From the NCBI GenBank assembly GCA_910578075.1, contig CAJTPK010000002.1, positions 62,001 through 126,000 of the forward strand: a DNA stretch of 64,000 nt, read 5' to 3'. This document shows positions 1-7,711 of this stretch, in pieces. This stretch comes from an uncultured Muribaculaceae bacterium. Lineage in GTDB: Bacteria > Bacteroidota > Bacteroidia > Bacteroidales > Muribaculaceae. The notes below the pieces were generated by a model. The model ran no database searches, had not been told where the DNA came from, and saw only the letters and a program-made list of their open reading frames with translations. Made by a program: the position numbers and the translations under genes. Position 1 is the first letter of the stretch; each line of letters starts with the position of its first letter.

Positions 1-1385
1 CCAAGGCAAGAGACTTGCGAGGCGGAAGCGAGAATGTAGTGGCTCTCGTAGGTGACGGTTCGCTCAGTGGCGGTGAGGCATTCGAAGGACTTGACTTCGG
101 TGCTACACTCGATTCTAATTTCATTGTTGTTGTAAACGATAATGACATGTCGATTGCGGAGAATCATGGTGGTTTGTATGAAAGCCTGCGTCAACTGCGT
201 GAGACAGACGGTCAGTCAGAACCCAATTATTTCAAGTCGCTTGGATTTGATTATAAGTATGTGGCATATGGTAATGATGTGGATGAGCTTATTAAGGCAT
301 TTGAAGGTGTGAAGGATATCAAGCATCCTGTCGTTGTGCATATCAATACGCAGAAGGGTAAAGGATACGCTCCCGCTGAGGCAGACAGGGAGACATTCCA
401 CTATGGAAGCCCCTTTGACATCCCGACCGGGCATCCGACGCATATAGACGAGACACCCGACTATGGAGATGTAACGGCGCGGCATCTTCTTCAGATGATG
501 CACAAAGATTCAACCGTAGCGGCTATAACGGCAGGTACACCGGGTGTGTTTGGTTTTGATCCCGAAAGACGCAAACAGGCGGGCAACCAGTTTATAGATG
601 TAGGAATTGCCGAGCAGGAGGCTGTGGCGTTGGCATCAGGTATGGCGAAGGGTGGTGCAAAACCTTTCTTCGGAGTCGTGAGTTCGTTTGTTCAACGGGC
701 ATATGATCAGCTTTCGCAGGATGTTGCAATCAACAATACACCGGTAGTTATAGGATTGTTTTATGCCACTATGTATGGCATGAACGATGTGACGCATCTC
801 GGATGGTTTGATATAGCTCTTATCAGTAATATTCCGGGATTTGTTTATCTTGCCCCGACTTGCAAGGAGGAGTATCTCGCCATGCTTGACTGGGCTATGG
901 CTCAGAATGAGCACCCTGTGGCAATCCGCATTCCCGGCACTGCTGTAGTTGAAACCGGCAGGACATTCCCTACAGATTATTCTGATCTAAATAAATATAG
1001 TATTGACCGCAGGGGTAAGGATATGGCTATAATAGGAGCCGGAGCTTTTTACGGGCTTGGTGAGAAAGTGGTGGCTATGCTCGTGGAAAAAGGTTTTGAG
1101 CCGACTTTGATAAATCCCCGCTATCTCAGTGGCGTTGATGAGGATTTGCTCAGAGATCTGGAGAAAGATCACAGACTTGTTGTCACGCTTGAAGATGGGG
1201 TGCTCGATGGAGGGTTTGGTGAAAAGATTGCCGGATTCTATGGTTTGACCCCCATGAAGGTGAAATGTTATGGACTGCGTAAAGAGTTTGCCGACCGTTA
1301 TGATTATGGTGCACTTGCAGAAGCTAACCGTCTTAACCCATCGCTGATAACAGAAGATATTGAAAGAATTCTTAGTGAAAAATAA
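1..1385 (+). CDS. DXS-like thiamine-diphosphate transketolase (5' truncated by window edge)
   Basis: The reading frame is open from the first bases of the window, so the true start lies upstream; about 460 residues are visible. The thiamine-diphosphate site is seen as GDGSLSGG followed by VNDNDMS, and the pyrimidine-domain signature is GIAEQEAVALASGMA. This is the architecture of 1-deoxy-D-xylulose-5-phosphate synthase, which condenses pyruvate and glyceraldehyde-3-phosphate for isoprenoid and thiamine synthesis. The segment usually read as GADGPTHHG is here YGMNDVTHLGWFD: the His is kept but the surroundings differ, so this looks like a divergent paralogue rather than the housekeeping enzyme. 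The C-terminal transketolase domain is complete. The family is sure; the exact substrate is not. Confidence 0.85.
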   Translation, partial: KARDLRGGSENVVALVGDGSLSGGEAFEGLDFGATLDSNFIVVVNDNDMSIAENHGGLYESLRQLRETDGQSEPNYFKSLGFDYKYVAYGNDVDELIKAFEGVKDIKHPVVVHINTQKGKGYAPAEADRETFHYGSPFDIPTGHPTHIDETPDYGDVTARHLLQMMHKDSTVAAITAGTPGVFGFDPERRKQAGNQFIDVGIAEQEAVALASGMAKGGAKPFFGVVSSFVQRAYDQLSQDVAINNTPVVIGLFYATMYGMNDVTHLGWFDIALISNIPGFVYLAPTCKEEYLAMLDWAMAQNEHPVAIRIPGTAVVETGRTFPTDYSDLNKYSIDRRGKDMAIIGAGAFYGLGEKVVAMLVEKGFEPTLINPRYLSGVDEDLLRDLEKDHRLVVTLEDGVLDGGFGEKIAGFYGLTPMKVKCYGLRKEFADRYDYGALAEANRLNPSLITEDIERILSEK

Positions 1386-1420
1386 GATATCAAGATCCGG
1401 CACCTGTATATAATTAATAT

Positions 1421-1466
1421 AAAAATACTCCCTGCGAACGATAGCGGCTTCGCAGGGAGTATTTTT
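1421..1466. terminator. Bidirectional intrinsic terminator
   Basis: A perfect 18-base inverted repeat (1421-1438 against 1449-1466) encloses a 10-base loop. It begins with five A and ends with five T, so it can end transcription from both sides. It lies between the convergent DXS-like and GH43 genes and touches the GH43 stop codon. Confidence 0.93.
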
Positions 1467-2448
1467 AAGGGTGATATGGTTTTACAATCTTAAGTTTGTC
1501 GCCTGACGTATCGACTTCAAAAAAATGCGGGATACGTAGATAATATCCGTTGATATCCTTATGACTGTGGCAAGCCATGATTTTACGACCTTTAAAATCG
1601 GTGAAAATCATTCCATGCCCGAAATCGGGCGGTGTAATAGGTTCAGCCTCCTGAATCCATGGTCCGTCAAGTGTTCCGCTCTTTGAGTAAGCTACGCCCT
1701 GGGTGTAGACATTATAAATCCAGCTTGTCCATATCATGCCTAATTTCCCTGTTGCGGTCTTGAAGACGTATGGACCGTCTGTCACTCTGTTCGGACATAT
1801 TTCCCCGTTTAGCTTCTCTCTGCTCCAGGGAGAGTCACTTGCTTTAAAGAGTATTTTACCCGAACCTGTTGTTGATGCGAAATCAGGGGTGAGTTCAATT
1901 TTTTCAACGGTTCCATTATCGTTCTGTATCCATTCATGGCAATAAATCATGTATGGCTTGCTGTCTTCATCTATCCATAAAGTGGCATCAAGTGTCGGCT
2001 TATCCTCCGGTAGATAGTTCGCCTTGGAAATCGGTTTGTATGGCCCCTCCGGATTATCGCTTTCAAGGATATGACATGCCCTGCGTTCAATTTTTCGACC
2101 TTGTACTGTGTCGATGATGACATCTCGGTTGGTGAATGTGGCGAAATAATAGTATTTACCGTTGTGCTTGTGGATTTCGGCGGCCCATATCATCGGATTT
2201 GCTCCCATCCATGAATTCGGGTCTATTTCCACCACATTGTACGGACCCGCCCAGTTGGCAAGATCCGGGCTTTTCCATAGTTGTCCACCGGTGCCTGTCA
2301 TATAATATATTCCGGATGCCTTGTCGGCAAGAACAAACGGGTCGCTGAGGCGTATCGAATCTGTTGGAACAGGATAGACGTCAGCACCGTTGGCAAAAGT
2401 GGATAATGCCATAAGAACGCTACTGAAAATGGTAAAAAATGGTCTCAT
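1465..2448 (-). CDS. Glycoside hydrolase family 43 protein, secreted
   Basis: A 327-residue protein. Residues 1-22 form a signal peptide (hydrophobic core, then FANGA). The mature part starts with the GH43 blade-one motif RLSDPFVLAD, whose Asp36 would be the general base. It continues with the second-blade segment LDATLWIDED and with NGEICPNRVTDGP, which holds the likely acid Glu. The family acts on arabinan, xylan or related side chains as a five-bladed propeller. The length matches a single-domain member with no extra carbohydrate-binding module. There is no SusC/SusD pair beside it, so it is not in an obvious polysaccharide utilisation locus. The substrate cannot be read from the sequence. 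Confidence 0.88.
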   Translation of the reverse strand: MRPFFTIFSSVLMALSTFANGADVYPVPTDSIRLSDPFVLADKASGIYYMTGTGGQLWKSPDLANWAGPYNVVEIDPNSWMGANPMIWAAEIHKHNGKYYYFATFTNRDVIIDTVQGRKIERRACHILESDNPEGPYKPISKANYLPEDKPTLDATLWIDEDSKPYMIYCHEWIQNDNGTVEKIELTPDFASTTGSGKILFKASDSPWSREKLNGEICPNRVTDGPYVFKTATGKLGMIWTSWIYNVYTQGVAYSKSGTLDGPWIQEAEPITPPDFGHGMIFTDFKGRKIMACHSHKDINGYYLRIPHFFEVDTSGDKLKIVKPYHP

Positions 2449-2700
2449 AACTAATGAAGTTGTCTATACTTATTTAGGAAGTTGTTTAAACTAATTTACG
2501 AAACTTTAAAATGAAGTATGAACAATTTCTTTTATTAACCTTTGCGGATCTTTTTGGTCGCTTTGGTCTCTCTCATCGGCGCCAACCATTAGGTTGCTGC
2601 CTCTTCGAGTGTCAAAATCGACTCAAAAATATCTCGCAAATGTTAATAAAAAATTAGTTTAAACAAACTTCTGTGTAGTTATAGCATTTTTTATTATTGG

Positions 2701-2822
2701 GGCTCCCTTTAAGCACCCATCTTTACTGAATGCGAAGATAGCCATTTTCGATGGATTTTACAATAGCATCTGACATTTGGGGATTGTTGTCATTTGAGCC
2801 ATATAAGAATAGGGGATTATTG
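2701..2822 (+). repeat. Conserved block plus two GGGGATT iterons 33 bases apart (site A)
   Basis: A block beginning GGCTCCC at 2701, with the core CCCATCTTTACTGA, is followed 78 bases on by TTTGGGGATT (GGGG at 2779-2782) and then ATAGGGGATT (GGGG at 2812-2815). The same block and the same 33-base spacing recur at 13819-13980. The last iteron lies about 140 bases before the AlbA_2-type gene. The function is unknown; an operator bound on one face of the helix (33 bases is about three turns) is one reading. Confidence 0.6.
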
Positions 2823-2919
2823 ACAAAGATACTCATATTTATCTCAAAAAACAGAAGTGGAATGCCTCAAAAAAACGAAACGACCATCCTTGAAAGCTGA
2901 GTGTGATTTTGGGGTTACC

Positions 2920-2951
2920 ATTGTGTACATCAGGATTTTTTGATAATTTTG
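2920..2951 (+). promoter_or_regulatory. Bacteroides-type promoter, nearly leaderless
   Basis: TAATTTTG at 2944-2951 fits the TAnnTTTG -7 box, and ATTG at 2920-2923, 20 bases upstream, is a partial -33 box. The -7 box ends only four bases before the ATG at 2956, so the transcript would start at or very near the start codon. Confidence 0.55.
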
Positions 2952-2955
2952 CTAT

Positions 2956-4368
2956 ATGAATCATGAGAATCGGAACATAGAGCACAAGCGCATCTGGAAG
3001 GACGAATACCTGAAATGGGTATCCGGTTTTGCTAACGCGCAGGGTGGAAAGATTTATATTGGCATTGACGATGACTTAACTATTGTTGGTGTAGAGAATC
3101 TCCATAAGCAGTTGGAGGATATTCCTAACAAGATTATCAACAATACAGGTGTATTTCCAGAGACCAATCATCTTACGATGGAGGGCAAGGACGTTATTGA
3201 GATTGTTATCGAACCATGTGGAATGCCGATTTCTTATCGTGGCGTTTATTACTATCGTAGTGGTGCGACTAAACAAGAGTTTCGTGGGGCTGCTCTTCAT
3301 CAGTTTCTTCTGAAAAAGATGGGATTGAATTGGGAAGACATTCCTTGTGATGGGTTTACGCTGGATGATATTGATGACGGTGCGATTAATTATTTTTTGG
3401 ATCACGCTATTGATGAGGGTCGAATGGATAACGAATCTCGTAAATCTGCCAAAGAAGATGTCCTATATAATTTAGGACTTATTAAGGATGGAGTTCCAAC
3501 AAACGGTGCAGTTCTGCTATTCGGAAAATATCCTCAACGCAGATTTGTAACCTCCAGTTTTAAGATTGGCAGGTTTGGTGCGGATGATGCAGACTTGTTA
3601 AGTCAAGACCAAATTGAAGGGAATCTTATTCAAATGACTGATAAGATAATGCAGGTGTTAAGCAGCAAGTATCTTATCCGTCCGATACATTATGAGGGAT
3701 TGCAACGCAAAGAGCCATTGGAAATTCCTGAAGATGCTCTTCGTGAAATTATCTTCAATAGTATTGTACACAAACTCCAATTCGGCACATGGAATCAGAT
3801 GAGTATCTACGATGACCATATTCGTTTATGGAATGAAGGTGTATTGCCTGAAGATTATACAGTAGAAACTCTAATGAGTAAGCACACATCCAAACCGCGT
3901 AATCCAAAGATGGCTCAGGTTTTCTACCGTGCCGGATTCATTGAGGCGTGGGGTCGCGGATACGAAAAGATAATGAAGGCTTTTGATAAAGCTAATCTTA
4001 TGCGTCCGGAATTCACAGTTGAGCAGGGGGGTGTCACAGCCGTAATTTATCGTGAGATTTTCATGTCAATTAGAGGTGATAAACACCCGATACAAACCGA
4101 TATAAAATCGAACCAAAACTGGATCAAAACCGATACAGAATCGATACAGAACGATACAAAACCGATACAGAACCGAACTAAATCTGAAGAGCGAACCATT
4201 ATTTTAGGGGCAATCAAAAATAATCCGCTTATTACAATGGATGCTCTAAGTGATTTACTTAAGATAACTAAAAGTAGTGTCCAACGAAGATTAGATGCGC
4301 TTGTCAAAGAGGGGCGATTAAGACATATCGGACCGACAAAAGGAGGCTCTTGGGAAGTGATTGAATAA
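2956..4368 (+). CDS. AlbA_2 (Schlafen-like) DNA-binding / ATP-binding regulator
   Basis: A 470-residue protein. The N-terminus (NIEHKRIWKDEYLKWVSGFANAQGGKIYIG begins at residue 6 and is cited here only in part: key residues are the FANAQGG and IYIGIDDD stretches) is the AlbA_2/divergent AAA-4 domain. Residues about 235-360 (FNSIVHKL, RLWNEGVLPEDY, GFIEAWGRGYEKI) match the HATPase_c_4 domain usual in this family. Residues about 377-408 are a low-complexity linker made of degenerate IQNDTKP-like units. The last 60 residues look like a winged helix (MDALSDLLKITKSSVQRRLDALVKEG). Such proteins are common in accessory regions of Bacteroidota and are thought to be regulators; none of this shows the target. 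The start is fixed by the promoter directly upstream. Confidence 0.85.
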   Translation: MNHENRNIEHKRIWKDEYLKWVSGFANAQGGKIYIGIDDDLTIVGVENLHKQLEDIPNKIINNTGVFPETNHLTMEGKDVIEIVIEPCGMPISYRGVYYYRSGATKQEFRGAALHQFLLKKMGLNWEDIPCDGFTLDDIDDGAINYFLDHAIDEGRMDNESRKSAKEDVLYNLGLIKDGVPTNGAVLLFGKYPQRRFVTSSFKIGRFGADDADLLSQDQIEGNLIQMTDKIMQVLSSKYLIRPIHYEGLQRKEPLEIPEDALREIIFNSIVHKLQFGTWNQMSIYDDHIRLWNEGVLPEDYTVETLMSKHTSKPRNPKMAQVFYRAGFIEAWGRGYEKIMKAFDKANLMRPEFTVEQGGVTAVIYREIFMSIRGDKHPIQTDIKSNQNWIKTDTESIQNDTKPIQNRTKSEERTIILGAIKNNPLITMDALSDLLKITKSSVQRRLDALVKEGRLRHIGPTKGGSWEVIE

Positions 4369-4445
4369 TCTTGAACTTGCTTCTTATAAATTATCTTACA
4401 ACTCTTTTTGCACCTTGTGATAATAAGTTATAGTTAAAGGAAGAT

Positions 4446-4793
4446 ATGGATGATTTTTCTGAATTTATAAAAGGCATAAGACTTTCTTATGATAAAGAAA
4501 GCCCTATAAGGAAATTGGCTGATACAGTCTCTAAAGCAAATACTCTGCAAAAAGCCATTTATCTCAATGGAGAACGTGACAGGCTGCAATCGGAATGCCG
4601 GCTATTGATATTGATGCAACAATTGTATCCGACTATTGATGTATCAGGGGATCTTAGATTTAGACAGGAGTTGCTAAATCAATGCGTACAACTGCTCAAT
4701 CAATTGGGGAGCGATGCCATTATCGATGAAACACAGGTAACAGTTGCTGACATTGGGCGAAAAAGATTAGAGGATGAACGAAACCAATATTAG
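4446..4793 (+). CDS. Hypothetical protein, 115 residues
   Basis: Not recognised. The protein is soluble with no signal peptide or membrane segment, mostly predicted helical (repeated Leu/Ile heptads in KLADTVSKANTLQKAI and LLILMQQLYPTI). It starts six bases after an AAAGGA ribosome-binding sequence and lies 77 bases downstream of the AlbA_2-type gene on the same strand. The codon use looks real and the frame is open from a good start, so I take it as a gene of unknown role. Confidence 0.6.
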   Translation: MDDFSEFIKGIRLSYDKESPIRKLADTVSKANTLQKAIYLNGERDRLQSECRLLILMQQLYPTIDVSGDLRFRQELLNQCVQLLNQLGSDAIIDETQVTVADIGRKRLEDERNQY

Positions 4794-4818
4794 ACTTGCA
4801 TTTTCTGCATTTTGAACG

Positions 4819-5382
4819 ATGGCACAGATCAACGATTTCCTTTCGCATATTGACTTTGAGGCGATGCGCGAGTATTGCATGGCTAACGGCAAGACCGTCC
4901 GCTATGCAAAGGGAGATTGTTTTGCCGAAGTAGGACATGTCGGGAGATACGTTGGCTTCGTAAAATCGGGCTACTTCAAATATTGCGTACTGACATCAAA
5001 GGGCGATTATGCTGTCACGGGTTTTTCGTTTGCAGATGAATGTATTATGGATTTCACCCAGTCTTTTATCTTCGATAAGCCATCAAAAATTACAATAATC
5101 GCAGGTTGTGACTCCGAGGTCATGCAGGTTCCATTACGCACACTTCGTGATTTCATCACAAAGGATAATCCGGGTCTCATACCTCACATGTCGGCAGTGG
5201 TCTTGGAAGAAGCGTATGGCCGTTATCTTCATCTCTATCAAAAATCGCCGACAGAGCGTTATCATGAACTTGTTGAAAAATATCCCGATGTCTTGAAGCA
5301 AGTAAAGCTTCGCGACATTGCCTCATATCTTCTCGTCTCGCCAATTCATCTTAGTCGCATCCGAAAGAAAATGGAAAAATAG
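4819..5382 (+). CDS. Crp/Fnr-family transcriptional regulator
   Basis: A 187-residue protein. Residues about 25-115 form a cyclic-nucleotide-binding-type beta roll (GDCFAEVGHVGRYVGFVKSGYFKYC). Residues about 130-187 form a helix-turn-helix region (LRDIASYLLVSPIHLSRIRKKMEK). The pattern matches the Crp-like regulators of Bacteroidota that lack a clear cAMP-binding Arg-Ser signature, so the ligand is unknown. It precedes an SDR gene but a terminator lies between them, so they are not one transcript. Confidence 0.85.
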   Translation: MAQINDFLSHIDFEAMREYCMANGKTVRYAKGDCFAEVGHVGRYVGFVKSGYFKYCVLTSKGDYAVTGFSFADECIMDFTQSFIFDKPSKITIIAGCDSEVMQVPLRTLRDFITKDNPGLIPHMSAVVLEEAYGRYLHLYQKSPTERYHELVEKYPDVLKQVKLRDIASYLLVSPIHLSRIRKKMEK

Positions 5383-5395
5383 GATTAAGAAGTTG

Positions 5396-5421
5396 ACTCT
5401 AAACATTTGTTTAGAGTTTTT
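5396..5421 (+). terminator. Intrinsic terminator after the Crp-like gene
   Basis: ACTCTAAACA at 5396-5405 pairs with TGTTTAGAGT at 5408-5417 and is followed by a T tract. In practice the innermost pairs would open to give a loop. It lies 14 bases after the stop codon at 5382. Confidence 0.75.
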
Positions 5422-5435
5422 ATTTCTATTCACTG

Positions 5436-5443
5436 TAAATTTG
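5436..5443 (+). promoter_or_regulatory. -7 box of the SDR gene promoter
   Basis: TAAATTTG is an exact TAnnTTTG match, 19 bases before the ATG at 5463. No clear TTTG is found at the expected -33 position, where the terminator T tract lies. Confidence 0.55.
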
Positions 5444-5462
5444 TTGATTAAATCAGCAAAAG

Positions 5463-6149
5463 ATGAATATACTTATTATAGGAGCGACCTCTGGAATTGG
5501 ATATGAGTTGTGGAAGCATTATACCACGACTGGTAATACAGTTGCCATTACAGGACGACGGAATGAACTCCTGCAAAAACAGATTAAAGACAACCCGGAC
5601 AATACTGTTGCCTTTCAGTGTGATATTGCCGACTTGTCTTCGTTTGATTTTATGCTGAAAAACGTAATGTCAAAATTCGGGCATCTGGATTTGGCAATAA
5701 TTTGTGCCGGAGTTGGAGAACTCAATCCAGAACTGGAATTATCAACTGAACTTGCAACCATTTCAGTAAATGTGAATGGATGGACTAACGCGGCTGATTT
5801 AATTTACAAAATCTTCGAGAATCAAAAATCAGGGCATCTTGTTGCAATAACTTCCGTTGGAGGATTACAACCTACGCCGATAGCTCCGTCTTATAGCGCA
5901 TCGAAAGCTTTTCAGATAAACTATATCAAATCACTCCAGCAGAAGTCAAAGGGAACATCTCTTGTCGTTACTGAGATTCGCCCCGGACTTGTAAAGACAC
6001 GAATGGCAAAGGGGGATGGGCTGTTTTGGGTAATGCCTTTGGATAGGGTCGTAAAGGAAATAGTAAAAGCAATCAACAAGAATAGAAGGCTTAAAATTGT
6101 TACCACTCGTTGGCGTATCATCAACTTTTTGCTTAAACATTTTGTGTAA
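5463..6149 (+). CDS. Short-chain dehydrogenase/reductase (SDR)
   Basis: A 228-residue protein with a classical Rossmann SDR fold. The cofactor loop is GATSGIG (residues 7-13); the usual NNAG is replaced by ICAGVGE. The catalytic Ser is in ITSVGG, and the Tyr and Lys are in SYSASK. An Arg pair follows beta strand two (TGRRNE), which usually favours NADPH. The substrate cannot be told. It is slightly shorter than the 250-residue norm but complete. It has its own promoter and stands alone between the Crp-like gene and the radical SAM module. Confidence 0.88.
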   Translation: MNILIIGATSGIGYELWKHYTTTGNTVAITGRRNELLQKQIKDNPDNTVAFQCDIADLSSFDFMLKNVMSKFGHLDLAIICAGVGELNPELELSTELATISVNVNGWTNAADLIYKIFENQKSGHLVAITSVGGLQPTPIAPSYSASKAFQINYIKSLQQKSKGTSLVVTEIRPGLVKTRMAKGDGLFWVMPLDRVVKEIVKAINKNRRLKIVTTRWRIINFLLKHFV

Positions 6150-6174
6150 GTCGGAAACAGTTTTAGTTTCGATA

Positions 6175-6395
6175 ATATTCATAAATCGGCATCTGTCAGG
6201 ATATAACGGCGATTTTTATACGTGCAACCCACCCTAATGTCAAATATTCTTATTAACTTTGCGATAGGCTCTTATGACAATCCGACAGAAATGCCTCCCG
6301 ACCGAGCAAAAATAATTGGCATCTCCCGTCATCGCCTCTCCACCGACGGCGATGGTGTCACCACGCTTGTCGCTTTCCACGGATGTCCGCTCCGC
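6175..6395 (+). repeat. 221-base direct repeat, copy 1 (promoter and 5' end of the radical SAM gene)
   Basis: Bases 6175-6395 are repeated at 14208-14428 with one mismatch (C at 6359, G at 14392). The repeat takes in the untranslated leader, the TAACTTTG promoter box and the first 35 codons of the radical SAM gene. The exact identity over non-coding and coding parts indicates a recent duplication or gene conversion. Confidence 0.97.
6254..6261 (+). promoter_or_regulatory. -7 box of the radical SAM / Cys-module operon
   Basis: TAACTTTG is an exact match to the -7 consensus and lies 29 bases before the ATG at 6291. A longer upstream reading with ATG at 6238 or earlier would put the promoter inside the gene, so the 6291 start is preferred. 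No strong TTTG is seen at -33. Confidence 0.7.
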
Positions 6396-6914
6396 TGCCG
6401 TTACTGCCTCAATCCACAATCGCTCGGCGACAGTAACCGTTTCAAGGAATACACTCCGCAGTCACTTTACGATGAAGTCAGAATTGATGAACTTTATTTC
6501 ATCGCCACCAACGGTGGTGTGACTTTCGGCGGTGGAGAACCTGCATTACGACCTGATTTTATCCGCCGTTTCCGTGAGTTGTGTGGCCCGTCATGGAGAC
6601 TGACATTAGAAACATCGCTGAATGTGCCGCAAGAAAATATTGAGGCTCTACTCCCGGCGGTAGATTCATGGATTATCGACATCAAGGATATGGATGCGAA
6701 CATTTATCGTCAATACACGGATAAGGATAATCCGCATGTGCTGTCCAATTTGCGCTTAATTGCTAAGGCTGACCGTCAGAAAGACTGCATGATACGGCTA
6801 CCTCTTATCCCGGACTATAATACCGACACCGCCCGCGAGGTAAGCCGCAAGGCTCTCTCCGCACTTGGCTACTCCAAATTCGATCTATTCACCTATCAAA
6901 TCCGTAAACACTGA
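6291..6914 (+). CDS. PflA-like short radical SAM protein
   Basis: A 207-residue protein. The CxxxCxxC cluster motif is at Cys32, Cys36 and Cys39 (HGCPLRCRYC), the SAM-binding GGGEP follows in VTFGGGEP, and SWIIDIKDMD resembles the PflA-family beta strand. The length and motifs fit the glycyl-radical-activating-enzyme type of radical SAM proteins, with a single cluster and no ferredoxin insert. No glycyl radical enzyme lies nearby. Two bases after its stop comes the first of two proteins with a Cys-rich N-terminal module, so the two are surely co-transcribed. That suggests the module, not a glycyl radical enzyme, as partner; this is inference. The start follows the promoter at 6254. Confidence 0.85.
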   Translation: MPPDRAKIIGISRHRLSTDGDGVTTLVAFHGCPLRCRYCLNPQSLGDSNRFKEYTPQSLYDEVRIDELYFIATNGGVTFGGGEPALRPDFIRRFRELCGPSWRLTLETSLNVPQENIEALLPAVDSWIIDIKDMDANIYRQYTDKDNPHVLSNLRLIAKADRQKDCMIRLPLIPDYNTDTAREVSRKALSALGYSKFDLFTYQIRKH

Positions 6915-6916
6915 TT

Positions 6917-7135
6917 ATGGCACGAGGAAAGCAGACTTGCAAGATATTGAAGGAGATTCGTCGGCAGATAGCCGAAGCGAATGACATAGAGTTTGTAACG
7001 TCGGAGTGTCCCTACAAAGGTGATTGTCTCGGAACGTGTCCGAAATGCGAAGCCGAGGTGCGATATTTAGAGCAACAACTTTGTAAGCGACAACTGATGG
7101 GTAAAGCCGTTGTGCTTGCCGGATTATCGGCCGGT
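6917..7135 (+). repeat. Direct repeat encoding the Cys-rich N-terminal module (copy 1; copy 2 at 7712-7930)
   Basis: The first 219 bases of the genes at 6917 and 7712 are nearly identical, with scattered single-base changes, while everything downstream is unrelated. It shows domain shuffling or gene conversion of a 5' module. Confidence 0.93.
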
Positions 7136-7708
7136 ATGATTGCATTATCAGGCTGCGGCAGTTCCTCAAGTCAGGCCAACGACAGTTATAGCCTACAAGG
7201 TGAGCCTACGGAGTTGCTTGAGGGTGATGATGAATGGAATGTTGAAGGCGAATTGCCGGTGCAAGAAGTAATAGATTCAATTAGAGAAGCGGTGATGATG
7301 AAAGAGGGAGAGGTAGCCAATATTTCTGATGTTATTGTCACGCAGGGTGAAATGCCGGATGAATTACCTAAAAATCCAGATGACAGGGATATTTATAACT
7401 GTGTTGAACAAATGCCTGAATTTCCGGGAGGTAATGTTGCGATGTTGAATTTTATTGCCAAAAACTTGAAATATCCCAAAGAACAGTTGGACGCAGGTAT
7501 TCAAGGAAGAGTTGTCATAAAATTCTATGTTGACACCTTTGGTAATGTTTGTGAGCCAAAGATTGTAAGAGGTAAGGACTCTGCATTAGATAGAGAGGCT
7601 ATCCGTCTTGTCAAATCTTTTCCTCAATTTAGTCCTGGAACACTTAACGGCAGGAAAGTCAATGTATGGTTTACGTTACCCATAGTTTTCAAATTACCAG
7701 CAGAATAA
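6917..7708 (+). CDS. Cys-module protein with TonB C-terminal domain
   Basis: A 263-residue protein in three parts. Residues 1-55 are a charged helix (MARGKQTCKILKEIRRQIAE) plus a Cys motif with Cys31, Cys37, Cys41 and Cys44 (CX5CX3CX2C), likely to bind zinc or an iron-sulphur cluster in the cytoplasm. Residues about 58-83 form one membrane segment ending in LSGC, which also resembles a lipobox although it is far from the N-terminus. Residues about 165-263 are a TonB C-terminal domain (MPEFPGG, NLKYPKEQLDAGIQGRVV, FPQFSPGTLNGRKV). The acidic linker lacks the Pro-rich repeats of a classical TonB. It would sit in the inner membrane with the TonB domain in the periplasm. The link to the radical SAM gene is by position. 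Confidence 0.85.
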   Translation: MARGKQTCKILKEIRRQIAEANDIEFVTSECPYKGDCLGTCPKCEAEVRYLEQQLCKRQLMGKAVVLAGLSAGMIALSGCGSSSSQANDSYSLQGEPTELLEGDDEWNVEGELPVQEVIDSIREAVMMKEGEVANISDVIVTQGEMPDELPKNPDDRDIYNCVEQMPEFPGGNVAMLNFIAKNLKYPKEQLDAGIQGRVVIKFYVDTFGNVCEPKIVRGKDSALDREAIRLVKSFPQFSPGTLNGRKVNVWFTLPIVFKLPAE

Positions 7709-7711
7709 AAT

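Larger units (their letters stand above)
2449..2955. other. Intergenic region between divergent genes
   Basis: About 507 bases without a convincing gene. It must hold the GH43 promoter (minus strand) and the promoter of the gene at 2956. The A+T-rich part near 2530-2660 has two near-matches to the Bacteroides -7 box with one extra base (TAACCTTTG near 2537, and a reverse-strand TAACATTTG near 2637). The right half carries the conserved block and spaced GGGGATT motifs listed separately. Confidence 0.6.

Noticed and set aside
6222..6290. Upstream extension of the radical SAM gene by 23 codons
   Set aside because: The TAACTTTG promoter at 6254-6261 lies inside this extension, and homology to radical SAM proteins begins after 6291.
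7105..7160. First Cys-module protein as an ordinary lipoprotein from its LSGC motif
   Set aside because: The motif is about 80 residues from the N-terminus, far outside a normal signal peptide, and the twin protein lacks it.
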